64,000 nt of DNA from M3007 sp035299505 (GCA_035299505.1 DATGWL010000087.1:26376-90375); one strand, 5' to 3'; positions 8,801 to 17,694 are shown, counted from the stretch's first letter. Translations and numbers: made by a program. The notes: generated by a model not told the origin, from the sequence alone.

Positions 8801-10975
8801 ACCTACAATTTCGTCTACGTTCCTGCCCCGCAATTGTAGTTGTTTAACCTCGCCAAAAAGTACCCAGTCTTTATCAACCAATTGCAAAACACCCAAATCC
8901 AGGCGTCGGACATTGGCAGAAAAATCAAACACCGGAATGGAGTCTTTCAGGTTAATGTTACCGTCAAAAACGAAATCCACATTGGGGTCATCACTCTCTA
9001 CTTTACCGTCAAATACATACTTTTCAAACTTGCCGTTTAAGGTGATATCTCTGTAAGGATAACCGCGATACATGAAGGTATCAATCTTGCCACTTACCCT
9101 GGCATTCACCGTGGGCAGTGTTAACCCTGTAGATTTATCGGCTACATTGACCTCAAAAGTGCTTGGACCAAAATTACGATCGTCGGTCCAGGTAGCCATA
9201 TCGAAGCCGCTCATTTTCAGGTCGCCGCGATAAATGGCATTGGCGGTGCCATCCTTCAGATTCAACTGCATATCCACCCTGCCCGGTCCCAAACTGGTGT
9301 TGAATTTTCCGTACAACACGTGGTCAAAACCATCGAAAAGCTGGTAGCTGCCCTTGAAGGAAATCTGGTTCAGTTTAAAGAACTGTCTGGGCGGTCTGAA
9401 TCCGGGTACCACTCTGGCAATGGTATTCATATCGGTGAGCAATTCTTCAAAATCAAAATTCAACACCATGGGCTCATCATTATCGCCCAGTCCACGACCA
9501 TCGAAATCTCCACGCAGTCGGGTGGATTGTCCTACCCGGATATCAAACTGATCCAGCTTTAGTTTGCCATTTACTTTGCCGCTCACGTAACCAGCCACAT
9601 CGGCAATCAGGTCTTTATTAGACGTAAAAAACTCGTTGTTGTAAACGGTTTCTTCAAAGTGCCGAACATCACCCAACCTTATTTTGGAACCTTCAGACAA
9701 GCGTATGTCCATGGTTACCTGATTATTGAAATCTGCCAGCTGGTCTAGCCATTGGTCATCGGCACGGGTATCTTCATACCTGAAAATAAGCGTATCGCCG
9801 ATAGAGGAACCTCCGGCTGTTTCAATTTTGGTATCAAAAAGAGCGGCCAGCGAATCGGTCAGCATCATTTTACGTGCTTCACCGTGCGACAGGGTGAATC
9901 CTGATTTTTCCACGGCCGAAAGGTGCTTGATGGTGCCAAAAATATCCAGGATATCTTCAGTTGTAGGCAATCCTTTTTCGTCCACAGCTGGTTTTTCGCC
10001 CACGTATATTTCCAGCTTTTCCCCCTGGGCATTGAGGTGGTGAATGTCCAGGTGATCGTAGTCCATAACCTCTGCCGGGGTTTGTTTTTCGGCAGAATTT
10101 CTGAAGTTATCAAACCTGAATCCGCTGTTTTGCAAAGAAAGTTGCCCAACCATGATTTGCAGGGTTGGCATCAGTTTCAGGGTGTCTGTTTTGAGCGCAA
10201 CTGGCTTAATGTATGGCACAAAACCCTCCGGTGGCGCCATGCGTTCTTTTTCAAAAACAAAGTAAAAGCCGTCAAAAACAACCGACCGGATGTCAATGAG
10301 GTTATTGGCCAGATCAAGCTGGTTGATCTTGATATTGCCTTCAGCCACCTGATAACTCATTAGCTTGCGACGTATCTCTCCATCTCTGAAGGAATAACGA
10401 TCTTCAGAAAACAGCACATCATGCAGGTTCAGATTTTGAATTCTGAGGTAAAACGGCGCTGATTTCTTTTTCTTTTTAGGTGCGCCGGAACCAAAAATAT
10501 CTTCCAGTCTGGCTAGCATTGAATTGAGGTTACCTCTTCGCTGATCAGCTTTTTTAATGAGGTATACCCTTGCGTGCGACAAACTCACTTCGCTGAATTC
10601 CAGACGGTTCCAGAGAACCGAGAAAAAATTGCCGCTCAGGCCAGCCGTGAATTTTTCTGCATACAGGAGAGTATCGCCATTCAGGTCTTCCACATACAGG
10701 CCATCCAGCACCACATTGTCAAAAAACTCAATATCAACCCGCTTAAGTTCAACCCTGGTTTCCAGTGCATCGGATAGAAAAGCCGTGGTTTTGTAAACCA
10801 GCCAGTTTTGGACAAAAGGTAATTGCAGAATGAAGTACAGCGCCACCAACAACAGTACCAGAACGAAAAGGACGTTTTCAATACGCCGCAAAACCTTGCG
10901 AAACAAGGCCAGCCAGTAGGGCACTGGCGGCTGAGCCGGGTCAGGTTGTTGGGGTGTTCTGGAGGTGGATGACAT
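5897..10975 (-). CDS. tamB: TamB/AsmA-like translocation and assembly module protein
   Basis: 1692 residues. After a Pro-rich cytoplasmic start, one membrane anchor lies at about residues 35-54; the rest is a very long periplasmic beta-rich region made of repeating strand pairs, as in AsmA/TamB proteins, which form hydrophobic grooves between inner and outer membrane. The last 450 residues match the TamB domain (DUF490), with the typical GGYQIVRGEYLFTL segment and an ending with many amphipathic strands near RFGLGINFQKD. The likely job is phospholipid transport to the outer membrane or assembly of outer-membrane proteins. No TamA is in the window. It is longer than E. coli TamB (about 1260 residues), as is usual in Bacteroidota. 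Confidence 0.9.
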   Translation of the reverse strand: MSSTSRTPQQPDPAQPPVPYWLALFRKVLRRIENVLFVLVLLLVALYFILQLPFVQNWLVYKTTAFLSDALETRVELKRVDIEFFDNVVLDGLYVEDLNGDTLLYAEKFTAGLSGNFFSVLWNRLEFSEVSLSHARVYLIKKADQRRGNLNSMLARLEDIFGSGAPKKKKKSAPFYLRIQNLNLHDVLFSEDRYSFRDGEIRRKLMSYQVAEGNIKINQLDLANNLIDIRSVVFDGFYFVFEKERMAPPEGFVPYIKPVALKTDTLKLMPTLQIMVGQLSLQNSGFRFDNFRNSAEKQTPAEVMDYDHLDIHHLNAQGEKLEIYVGEKPAVDEKGLPTTEDILDIFGTIKHLSAVEKSGFTLSHGEARKMMLTDSLAALFDTKIETAGGSSIGDTLIFRYEDTRADDQWLDQLADFNNQVTMDIRLSEGSKIRLGDVRHFEETVYNNEFFTSNKDLIADVAGYVSGKVNGKLKLDQFDIRVGQSTRLRGDFDGRGLGDNDEPMVLNFDFEELLTDMNTIARVVPGFRPPRQFFKLNQISFKGSYQLFDGFDHVLYGKFNTSLGPGRVDMQLNLKDGTANAIYRGDLKMSGFDMATWTDDRNFGPSTFEVNVADKSTGLTLPTVNARVSGKIDTFMYRGYPYRDITLNGKFEKYVFDGKVESDDPNVDFVFDGNINLKDSIPVFDFSANVRRLDLGVLQLVDKDWVLFGEVKQLQLRGRNVDEIVGIAHLEEFKILEDRETWYNLDYLKFNSYFRPDGSRYFGIDSDVAYGQMTGSFSLASAPKNLLRLLGRHHPEFVRKLGLPARDSLPLNDYYDLNFQIRNSRNLAQLFAPDLDTLRNVRANGHVDARKGTSYLVVEAPLVKYGDVSLRDPSLRWNSDGDSAWLYLRLPENVSGKKKLPSITLGGPLIGDVFHLVLEAKDETPNSIVESIYLNGDLSVADSLWQLSFNASKIKLFSQEWLIEEDNYIRFGSNALETRQLELFNGIRRISLESFNNFRGLKFALTNFDLSEVNRFLDPEQIQIRGKAYDFEIAIGDVFNMRNLRADLLSEMLYINEKPYGEVLCNLELEDLSKPVTGKVFLLEKKTQKQLLRVAGGVQIQGKTEEELEMDQDSVKSFRTGEFWAEISADQFPFEVIETIVPDISNTAGRFGAQLKGYGTLEHPFVEGSLKVDEGQFMIDYLKTLYFIKNQTVIFTKNKISADGDTIFDGTRQHIALVRGGLEHEHFSKWRINCRIESKDPGFLVLNTTVTDSDLYYGRAEGRFAMDVTGSFSRTNINIEATTGPGTRLYIPLYTTSDATEAKFINFERNKPKNETRKKDFVISDLKGLNFEMDLSITDQAEVQLIFDEQTGDIIKGRGEGNIKLAINREGEFTMYGGYQIVRGEYLFTLLNFVNKPFVVTNGGTINWYGDPYGAQINLDATYEVNTSVYNFVKEELELLRSVRPRLLDEAAKATKVIVSMHLAGDLMKPNITFGLNFPNITSELKSVTDTKLRLLRQDQAEMSRQVFGLVVIGSFLPPASAGFIQSSDYVATAFNTLTQMISNQFANYLAGLASEWFGGAVSSLDFDIIYSDYQNDVLSDPNRLGGREVNVRLSSGFINDRVTVQLGSQFGIGGPGITSTDGFLGEDVTVQIALTENRQWRLKVYQRTEPDVSGQSSLRFGLGINFQKDYDTFEDMWRSFGKAISKKRRNPG

Positions 10976-11137
10976 ATAAGGATTTGCGCTGCAAATTAAC
11001 GCAGTATTTGTGCCAAAAAGTACGATTGGGTTGCCTGTATTTGTAAGTTTTACCCTGAAAATGACGAAGTTAAGATAATTAGTTTGTTGCTTAGTCTGAC
11101 AAGCACAGATATTTGCAAATCATAAACTTAATTGCCC

Positions 11138-11662
11138 ATGGAGATTTTATTTGGCATTGTTGTGTTGGTGTTGCTCGTTTGGGGCCTGGCGAACCGAAAA
11201 AAGGCAAAAAAAGAGTGGATTCAGGAAGAACGCTACGAAGAAAGCGGCTCATGGATTGATAAAAGATCCGGTGAAAGAGGAACTTACGGCTCATTGGATG
11301 AGGAGATGGAAGCCAATCGAAAATATATTAGCCAGCAAGGCAAAGTCAATGAACTCTCACGCGCCATTCAGGCCTACCTCGGCGAGCATCAGCCCGGGTA
11401 TTCCAGGGATGTTCAAGCGCATTACGAGGCCATCAAATCCGAAATCCAGACGCTATTCCGGCAAATTGAGGCCTTAAAAAAGGGACAGGAAATCCCTTTG
11501 CGGGAAAACGAAACGCTTGAAGGCGCTATAATCAGTCCATTAAAAAAACAAATTCTGGACTTCGCGTATCAGGAGTTTCCGGAGTTGCTGAATTTGGAGA
11601 TAGCACAAATCAAGCGTCTGGATGCCTATTGTGTTCAGATGTGCGCCAGAATATTGCGGTAA
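11138..11662 (+). CDS. Hypothetical membrane-anchored coiled-coil protein
   Basis: 174 residues from the ATG at 11138, where the hydrophobic segment begins directly (MEILFGIVVLVLLVWGLA); a TTG two codons upstream is less likely. The single N-terminal segment (about 2-18) is followed by a charged, mostly helical soluble region with a likely coiled coil around 70-125 (QAHYEAIKSEIQTLFRQIEA). I recognise no family. It stands alone between divergent tamB and rpoD, so context gives no function. Length, codon use and a clean N-terminal anchor support a real gene. Confidence 0.65.
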   Translation: MEILFGIVVLVLLVWGLANRKKAKKEWIQEERYEESGSWIDKRSGERGTYGSLDEEMEANRKYISQQGKVNELSRAIQAYLGEHQPGYSRDVQAHYEAIKSEIQTLFRQIEALKKGQEIPLRENETLEGAIISPLKKQILDFAYQEFPELLNLEIAQIKRLDAYCVQMCARILR

Positions 11663-11878
11663 ACAGGCTTACATAGCGAAAATGGTATGGTTTTATGGTG
11701 TTAAACCACTTTAGCAGTAAGACTTCCGGAAATTTATTTTTGTTTTCCCATTACCGTTGTGTCTTGAACAAAATTTATCGAAAGCCGTTTTAATTGCCCT
11801 TTCCTAAAAATTTTTGGCCAGAGAAATCCGTTTTTGTCTTATTTGAAAAAAAGTAAGTCACAAACGGCTTAAAAAATA

Positions 11879-11886
11879 TAACTTTG
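11879..11886 (+). promoter_or_regulatory. -7 element (TAACTTTG) upstream of rpoD
   Basis: TAACTTTG followed by CGCC lies 31 bases before the rpoD ATG, matching TAnnTTTG. The stretch 11663-11917 otherwise holds no gene and is AT-rich. Confidence 0.5.
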
Positions 11887-11917
11887 CGCCGAAAATAACT
11901 CAGCAGCACTATCATAC

Positions 11918-12787
11918 ATGAGGCAGTTAAAAATTACGAAGTCCATTACCAACCGGGAAAGCCAATCGCTCGAGAAGTATTTGCAGGAGATTGGCAAAGT
12001 GGACCTCCTCACTCCGGAAGAAGAAGTTGATCTTGCCAAACGCATCAAACAAGGCGACCAGATAGCGCTGGAAAAGCTTACAAAGGCCAACCTCCGTTTC
12101 GTGGTTTCTGTTGCAAAACAGTATCAGAATCAAGGCCTTAGCTTGTCTGACCTTATCAATGAAGGCAACCTCGGCCTCATTAAAGCTGCGCAAAGATTCG
12201 ATGAAACCCGCGGTTTCAAATTCATCTCTTACGCTGTATGGTGGATCCGTCAAAGCATTCTGCAGGCACTGGCGGAGCAGAGTCGTATTGTTCGTTTGCC
12301 ACTCAACAAAGTTGGTTCATTGAATAAAATCAACAAAGCCTTCAGCGAACTGGAACAGCAATACGAACGTGAACCTAGCGCAGAGGAACTGGCAGAAATG
12401 CTGGAAATTACCACAGACGAGGTTGAAACTACACTTGGTGTGGCAGCTCGTCACGTATCCATGGACGCTCCTTTTGTGGAAGGAGAAGACAACTCGCTGC
12501 TTGATGTATTGGAGAACAATACTATGCCAGGCACCGATTCTCACCTGGATTATGCCGACTCACTGCGTCGTGAAATTGAACGTTCCCTGGGAACACTCAC
12601 AGACCGTCAGGCAGATGTGATCAAATTGTACTTTGGCATCGGGGTTGAACACCCGCTGTCTTTGGAAGATATTGGCGATAAATTTGGGCTTACCCGCGAA
12701 CGGGTTCGTCAGATCAAGGATAAAGCGATCAATAAACTGCGCGCTACCAGCCGCAGTAAATTGCTGAAAACCTACCTTGGCGCCTGA
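11918..12787 (+). CDS. rpoD: RNA polymerase primary sigma factor RpoD/SigA
   Basis: 289 residues, the short primary sigma factor of Bacteroidota, lacking the long region 1.1 of E. coli sigma-70. Region 1.2 is at about 16-50 (LEKYLQEIGKVDLLTPEEE). Region 2, which binds core enzyme and the -7 element, includes NLRFVVSVAKQYQNQG, the GNLGLIKAAQRFDETRGFKF helix, and the YAVWWIRQSI motif. Region 3 starts at IVRLPLNKVG. Region 4 ends in a helix-turn-helix with the hallmark LTRERVRQIKDKAINKLR. It directs transcription from TAnnTTTG-type promoters like those in this window. A strong bidirectional terminator follows. Confidence 0.97.
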   Translation: MRQLKITKSITNRESQSLEKYLQEIGKVDLLTPEEEVDLAKRIKQGDQIALEKLTKANLRFVVSVAKQYQNQGLSLSDLINEGNLGLIKAAQRFDETRGFKFISYAVWWIRQSILQALAEQSRIVRLPLNKVGSLNKINKAFSELEQQYEREPSAEELAEMLEITTDEVETTLGVAARHVSMDAPFVEGEDNSLLDVLENNTMPGTDSHLDYADSLRREIERSLGTLTDRQADVIKLYFGIGVEHPLSLEDIGDKFGLTRERVRQIKDKAINKLRATSRSKLLKTYLGA

Positions 12788-12801
12788 TTCAGCCAAACAT
12801 T

Positions 12802-12851
12802 GCTAACAAAAAAAGCCATCCCGATTGCTCGGGATGGCTTTTTTTGTTAGC
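12802..12851. terminator. Bidirectional intrinsic terminator between rpoD and the TPR gene
   Basis: A long perfect inverted repeat: gctaac, a run of 7 A, the GC-rich arm gccatcccga, a 4-base loop ttgc, then tcgggatggc, a run of 7 T, gttagc. It gives a U-tract on either strand and so can end both rpoD (+) and the TPR gene (-). Confidence 0.92.
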
Positions 12852-12868
12852 GCATTCAAAAATCAGGA

Positions 12869-14212
12869 TTAATTTTTGAAGTATGGCGCCGGGTTTTTGC
12901 CACCCTTTTTCACTACATCCAAACGCTTTTTGAACTCCATGTAGAGCGTGTCGTCTTCTTTACGGCCATAAGCCTGAAGCAGCGCTGCGAGTACGTTTTG
13001 GTCGTTGTGATCCAGGCTTTCAGCCTTTTGGAAATACTTCAATGCTTCATCTACACCAACCAGCATTTGCGCTTTCAGTTCCTGATAACGCTTCTGGCCT
13101 GCGGAGGTGGAGAAGCTGGTAGCATTCATTTCCTGAGCAATGATGTTTGTTTCGTTATACAACAAAGCACCAAGAGAGTAATTGAAATCTACATTGGTTG
13201 GATCCTTCTCAATGGCCATTTTGTAGTTTTTCTTGGCCAATTCTCCGTATTCCTTCAGTTTTGGTGCACGTTGCTCACGAGCCTGGGTGGTATCTTCCAG
13301 CACAGTGGTGAACAGGTTGTTGTACACATCGCCGAGTACTCGGTACAGACCCGGGTTGTTGGGTTCTTTGCGAATAGCCTGTTCCAGGGAGCCGGTCAGT
13401 TCGTTCAATTTACCTTTACCCAGGTAGTAGTTGATTTCTGCAAACAGCAGAGAACCTTCTTCCGGGAATTTTTTGCGGCCTTCCTGCAGTACTTTCAAAG
13501 CGCCTGCCTCATCTTTCAGTTCGGTGCGGCAGTTGTACAAACCTTCGTAAACGGCTACACTGTCGGTGCCTTTGTTGTACAGTTCTTCGTAGAAAGGCAG
13601 CGCGTCGTTGTAACGCTTGGCCAGGGTAGCCAGCAAACCAGTGAAATAAACCTGGTCGTTGTATTCCTTTTGTTCGTCCAGGATGCTCTTTTTCTTGTTG
13701 GCTTTCAACACATTGTGTGCATCGATGGAGGCTTTAAAAGCCAGGAAAGCTTTGTCGAATTCTTTGGCATTGTATTTTCCTACACCAATGTTCACTACCT
13801 GCGGCTGCATGGCTGTGATACCGTCAATGGCTTGTTCTTTCTCGTATTTTTTAGCGGTAGGAATTTCAATGGCCATTTTATAGGCATTGATGGCTTCAAG
13901 CGCATCATTGTCACCCGTCAATTTAGTGGCGGGATTAATAGACTTCATGGCCATTTCATTGGTCAAACGTGTGCTATACACGTCGCCTTTGATGATCCAT
14001 GCAGAGGCCAATGCCTGAGCTTCCGGCGTTTGGAGGGCCTGTTCAATTTTGGTAACGGCTTCCGTCAGTTTTGATCCATTGCCGGATGGATCCTGGTTGT
14101 ATGCAGCCAGTGCTTTACCGGCAGATTTGGCAAGTTTAGCGCCGTCATCCTGAGCTTGGGCAACTCCAATTGTCAGAAGAATGCCGGCAAGGGCGAAAAG
14201 GACTTTTTTCAT
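12869..14212 (-). CDS. Periplasmic TPR-repeat protein
   Basis: 447 residues from the second Met (MKKVLFALAGILLTIGVAQAQ), a clear signal peptide cleaved after AQA; an earlier in-frame Met at 14224 adds four residues. The mature protein is almost wholly helical, with several TPR-like units, clearest around ALPFYEELYNKGTDSVAVYEGL, NPGLYRVLGDVYNNL and DPTNVDFNYSLGALLYNE, and a last unit ending in LDHNDQNVLAALLQAYGR. TPRs bind proteins; the partner is unknown. It lies 121 bases downstream of gyrA on the same strand. Confidence 0.8.
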   Translation of the reverse strand: MKKVLFALAGILLTIGVAQAQDDGAKLAKSAGKALAAYNQDPSGNGSKLTEAVTKIEQALQTPEAQALASAWIIKGDVYSTRLTNEMAMKSINPATKLTGDNDALEAINAYKMAIEIPTAKKYEKEQAIDGITAMQPQVVNIGVGKYNAKEFDKAFLAFKASIDAHNVLKANKKKSILDEQKEYNDQVYFTGLLATLAKRYNDALPFYEELYNKGTDSVAVYEGLYNCRTELKDEAGALKVLQEGRKKFPEEGSLLFAEINYYLGKGKLNELTGSLEQAIRKEPNNPGLYRVLGDVYNNLFTTVLEDTTQAREQRAPKLKEYGELAKKNYKMAIEKDPTNVDFNYSLGALLYNETNIIAQEMNATSFSTSAGQKRYQELKAQMLVGVDEALKYFQKAESLDHNDQNVLAALLQAYGRKEDDTLYMEFKKRLDVVKKGGKNPAPYFKN

Positions 14213-14345
14213 TGTCTTGGACAAAAGTTTAATGAATTGAATTCCATAGTAAGACGCAGAAACCCGGGAAAGGATTTACAACATCTTGTTAATATGCCAA
14301 TAAAGTCCGGAAACTGCCCACAGACAGGTTCCGGAGATGGCGCCA

Positions 14346-16847
14346 TTATTCAGCGTTGTTTGGTTCTTCCGTTGCTCCGTCTTCTATACCAGGTACTTCT
14401 TCAGCGGCTGCCACAACCGTTACATCGGCAATAGAATCCGAGTCTTCCAGACGAATGAGTTTAACGCCCTGTGTGGCACGCCCCATCACGCGCAGTTCAT
14501 CGGCTGCGGTGCGGATGGTAATACCGGAACTAGTGGTAATCATCAGGTCGTCGTTATCGGTAACGGTTTTAATAGCTACCAGATTACCTGTTTTTGGTGT
14601 GATATTGATAGTTTTCACCCCTTTGCCACCACGACTTTGCACGCGGTAATCTTCCAGTGCTGAACGTTTACCCATACCGTGTTCAGATACAACCAGGATG
14701 GAAGTAGTGGTATCTTCCGGATCAATACAAACCATACCTACTACAGCGTCGCCGCCTTCATCATCTACCCAGATACCGCGTACACCGGCAGCCGTACGAC
14801 CCATTGGGCGTACATCTTGTTCGTTGAAGCGAATGGCTTTACCACTTTGCACAGCCATAATCACTTCATTTTTGCCGTTGGTGAGCTTGGCTTCAATCAA
14901 GGCATCGCCTTCATTGATTTCGATGGCATTGATACCACCCTGGCGTGGACGGGAGTAAGCCTCCAGCAAGGTTTTCTTGATCTGGCCTCTGCGGGTACAG
15001 AAGGTGATGTAGTGGTTGTTGAGGAATTCCTCATCGTCCAGTTTGCGCACAATGATGTAAGCGCGCACCTTGTCCTCTTTAGGGATATTCAACAGGTTTT
15101 GAATAACCCGACCGGCAGTAGCTTTTGCGCCTTCCGGAACTTCATAAACCTTAAGCCAGAAGCAACGGCCACTTTCGGTGAAAAGCAACAAAGTTTGGTG
15201 GGTGGTTGCCGTGAACATGTGTTCCACAAAATCTTCGTCGCGTGTGCGTACGCCCTGCGCGCCCCTGCCGCCGCGCCCCTGGGCACGGTACTCGGAAATA
15301 GGTGTGCGCTTGATATAACCTGCGTGGCTGATGGTAATCACCACTTCCTCGTCTTCAATGAGGTCTTCGATGCTGATATCAGCCTCATCAATCTCTATGG
15401 AGGTGCGGCGTTCGTCGCCATAACGATCCTTTATTTCCTGGGTTTCGCTTTTCACGATACCGCGTTGCAGTCCTTCGTCTGCCAGAATGGCCTTCAATTC
15501 GGCGATACGTTTCATCAACTCCTCGTACTCAAGCTTGATCTTGTCGCGCTCCAATCCTGTAAGCTGCTGCAAACGCATAGCAAGGATGGCTTTGGCCTGG
15601 ATTTCAGTCAGACCAAATTTGGTCATTAAGCCTTCGCGCGCTTCATCGGCATCTTTTGAGCCGCGAATGAGGGCAATTACCTCATCCAGATGATCCAGCG
15701 CGATGAGCAAACCTTCCAGGATATGCGCCCTTTCTTCGGCTTTCCGCAGCTCATATTTGGTGCGGCGAACGATCACATCGATTCGGAATTTTACAAACTC
15801 GTCGATTTGATCTTTCAGGTTCAGGGTACGCGGACGACCATTTACCAGCGCGATGTTATTGATTCCGTAGGATGTCTGCAAAGGAGTCAGTTTGAACAAC
15901 TGGCTCAAAATAACATTTGCCGCAGCATCGCGTTTGATTTCAATAACCACCCGAACACCTTCGCGGTTAGACTGGTCGCTGACGTCGGAAATACCCAGAA
16001 TACGTTTTTCATTCACCAGCTCTGCAATTTTTGCAATGAGCATGGCCTTGTTGATCTGGTAAGGGATTTCTGTGATGATGATACTTTCCCGACCTTTGGA
16101 ATCAGTTTCAATTTCTGTTTTGGCGCGAACCACCACCCGGCCGCGACCGGTTCGGAAGCCTTCTTTTACGCCAGTCAAGCCGTAAATAATGCCTCCAGTG
16201 GGGAAGTCAGGCGCCTTCACGAACTGCATGAGTTCTTCCACATCAATCTCCGGATTATCTACTGCGGCAATGATGGCATCGCAAACCTCTGTGAGGTTGT
16301 GTGGCATCATATTGGTAGCCATACCCACCGCAATACCACTGGCGCCATTCACCAGCAGGTTGGGGAATTTGGTAGGCATTACACTGGGTTCTTCTAACGA
16401 ATCGTCGAAATTCAATTGAAAATCAACGGTATCCTTATCCAAATCACCCACAATTTCATCAGCTACCCGGCGAAAGCGAGCTTCTGTGTAACGCATGGCC
16501 GCAGGACTGTCGCCGTCCATGGAACCAAAATTGCCTTGTCCGTCCACCAGTGGATAGCGGAGGCTCCATTCCTGAGCCATACGCACCATGGTATCATATA
16601 CGGAGGCGTCGCCGTGCGGGTGGTACTTACCCAATACTTCACCCACGATACGTGCGGATTTCTTGTATGGTTTGTTGTAGGCCAATCCCAAATCCAGCAT
16701 TCCGTACAAAACACGGCGGTGAACGGGTTTTAAACCATCGCGCACATCAGGGAGTGCACGACTGACGATCACCGACATCGAATAGTCGATGTACGCGGTT
16801 TTTAGTTCGTCTTCAATGTTGATGGAAATAATTCTCGAATCTTGCAT
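14346..16847 (-). CDS. gyrA: DNA gyrase subunit A
   Basis: 833 residues; with GyrB it introduces negative supercoils using ATP. The N terminus (DYSMSVIVSRALPDVRDGLKPVHRR) is the standard GyrA/ParC start, the catalytic tyrosine is Tyr120 in AMRYTEARF, and the C-terminal half holds beta-pinwheel blades. The GyrA-box-like segment YRAQGRGGRGAQG and several RxxG(R/K)G motifs support GyrA over ParC. In the quinolone-resistance region the sequence is HGDASVYD: Ala81 occupies the position of E. coli Ser83, as in Mycobacterium, and Asp85 (E. coli Asp87) is kept. gyrB is not in the window. Confidence 0.96.
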   Translation of the reverse strand: MQDSRIISINIEDELKTAYIDYSMSVIVSRALPDVRDGLKPVHRRVLYGMLDLGLAYNKPYKKSARIVGEVLGKYHPHGDASVYDTMVRMAQEWSLRYPLVDGQGNFGSMDGDSPAAMRYTEARFRRVADEIVGDLDKDTVDFQLNFDDSLEEPSVMPTKFPNLLVNGASGIAVGMATNMMPHNLTEVCDAIIAAVDNPEIDVEELMQFVKAPDFPTGGIIYGLTGVKEGFRTGRGRVVVRAKTEIETDSKGRESIIITEIPYQINKAMLIAKIAELVNEKRILGISDVSDQSNREGVRVVIEIKRDAAANVILSQLFKLTPLQTSYGINNIALVNGRPRTLNLKDQIDEFVKFRIDVIVRRTKYELRKAEERAHILEGLLIALDHLDEVIALIRGSKDADEAREGLMTKFGLTEIQAKAILAMRLQQLTGLERDKIKLEYEELMKRIAELKAILADEGLQRGIVKSETQEIKDRYGDERRTSIEIDEADISIEDLIEDEEVVITISHAGYIKRTPISEYRAQGRGGRGAQGVRTRDEDFVEHMFTATTHQTLLLFTESGRCFWLKVYEVPEGAKATAGRVIQNLLNIPKEDKVRAYIIVRKLDDEEFLNNHYITFCTRRGQIKKTLLEAYSRPRQGGINAIEINEGDALIEAKLTNGKNEVIMAVQSGKAIRFNEQDVRPMGRTAAGVRGIWVDDEGGDAVVGMVCIDPEDTTTSILVVSEHGMGKRSALEDYRVQSRGGKGVKTINITPKTGNLVAIKTVTDNDDLMITTSSGITIRTAADELRVMGRATQGVKLIRLEDSDSIADVTVVAAAEEVPGIEDGATEEPNNAE

Positions 16848-16895
16848 GTGCAGAGCTTAAACGCAATAGTAGATTTTCTGTCCGCTCAGAATGAG

Positions 16896-17078
16896 TCAGG
16901 CTTTATCATTTAATCGAATGGCGCGATAAATCAGCAAACCAATACTGGATACTGTACTGACGGTTCCCAAAATGATCATTTCACTGGCCCCTTCCCAACT
17001 TTCAAGTTTGAAAAGTGCGCCAAAAAATGTGAGGGCAATGCCCACAAAGAGCAATGATAATGGGTAAACGAGTTTCAT
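16896..17078 (-). CDS. Small GldL-like membrane protein
   Basis: 60 residues with two hydrophobic segments (about 4-24 and 33-52) joined by ALFKLESWEGASEMIILG. This loop closely resembles the first hairpin of the gliding/T9SS motor protein GldL (ALFKxxHWPGASxMLxxG), but the long cytoplasmic region of GldL is absent. It is not the motor protein itself. Similar short paralogues occur in Bacteroidota, with no known role. It lies 48 bases upstream of gyrA on the same strand. Confidence 0.65.
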   Translation of the reverse strand: MKLVYPLSLLFVGIALTFFGALFKLESWEGASEMIILGTVSTVSSIGLLIYRAIRLNDKA

Positions 17079-17211
17079 CGGATGATGTAGATTTAGTGCT
17101 TGGGTAAAAAGGCTGATTCGCCGCGCGAAGATACGAATTATCCGCGTTTGATGCTGGGAAATGATGGCTTACTTATCCACATTTGGACGATTTTGATACT
17201 TTTTTTTCCCA

Positions 17212-17694
17212 TCAGGGAAGCGGTTCATTTCTGGGATAAATGGTCAATTCCTTGTAGGTAGTCAGGGAATCTGTTTCTCTCCTGAATTTCAGTTGATTTG
17301 CCTCTCCTAAAACGATTTCAGCGGTGGTAAAAACTTCGTTACCATCCAACAGATGGCCGCCAATGGTTTTGCCATCCGAATCAGACAGGGAGATATGCAG
17401 GTGCATACCATCCGGAGAAAGCGTACCGACCAGAGAAACAATTTCCATTTTCTGCTCCAATCGCAAAGGCACTGTCTGGTTGGCCGGACGGATACATACC
17501 TTTTGTAAGCTTCCTACACAGGTGATGATAAATCCGGCCTGCAATTGATGTGTTTTTGCGAATTTATCCAATTCCTGTTTCAAATCCTGGCCAGGAAGCA
17601 GACGGATTGCATGTATAGTCAGGGTATCAGAAGATTTGGGCATAAGGCTACAACCAAAGCACAGAAGCAGGGTGAAGAAATAAAGTCGATTCAT
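17212..17694 (-). CDS. Lipoprotein with PPC/DUF296 domain
   Basis: 160 residues. The N terminus MNRLYFFTLLLCFGC is a lipoprotein-type signal with a lipid-acceptor Cys at 15. Residues about 25-150 match the PPC (DUF296) fold: the strand IHAIRLLPGQDLKQEL, the central LVGTLSPDGMHLHISLSDSDG and the metal-ligand-like GGHLLDGNEVFTTAE. PPC domains are best known as cytoplasmic DNA-associated proteins; an exported version cannot act on DNA, so a small-ligand or metal role is more likely. The histidines typical of the prokaryotic trimeric family are kept. A separately transcribed single gene by appearance. Confidence 0.75.
   Translation of the reverse strand: MNRLYFFTLLLCFGCSLMPKSSDTLTIHAIRLLPGQDLKQELDKFAKTHQLQAGFIITCVGSLQKVCIRPANQTVPLRLEQKMEIVSLVGTLSPDGMHLHISLSDSDGKTIGGHLLDGNEVFTTAEIVLGEANQLKFRRETDSLTTYKELTIYPRNEPLP

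Noticed and set aside
12998..14074. 358-residue plus-strand open frame
   Set aside because: It lies antisense to the TPR gene, has no recognisable domain and follows its codon pattern in mirror; a shadow.
14679..15629. 316-residue plus-strand open frame
   Set aside because: Antisense to gyrA; shadow of a well conserved gene.
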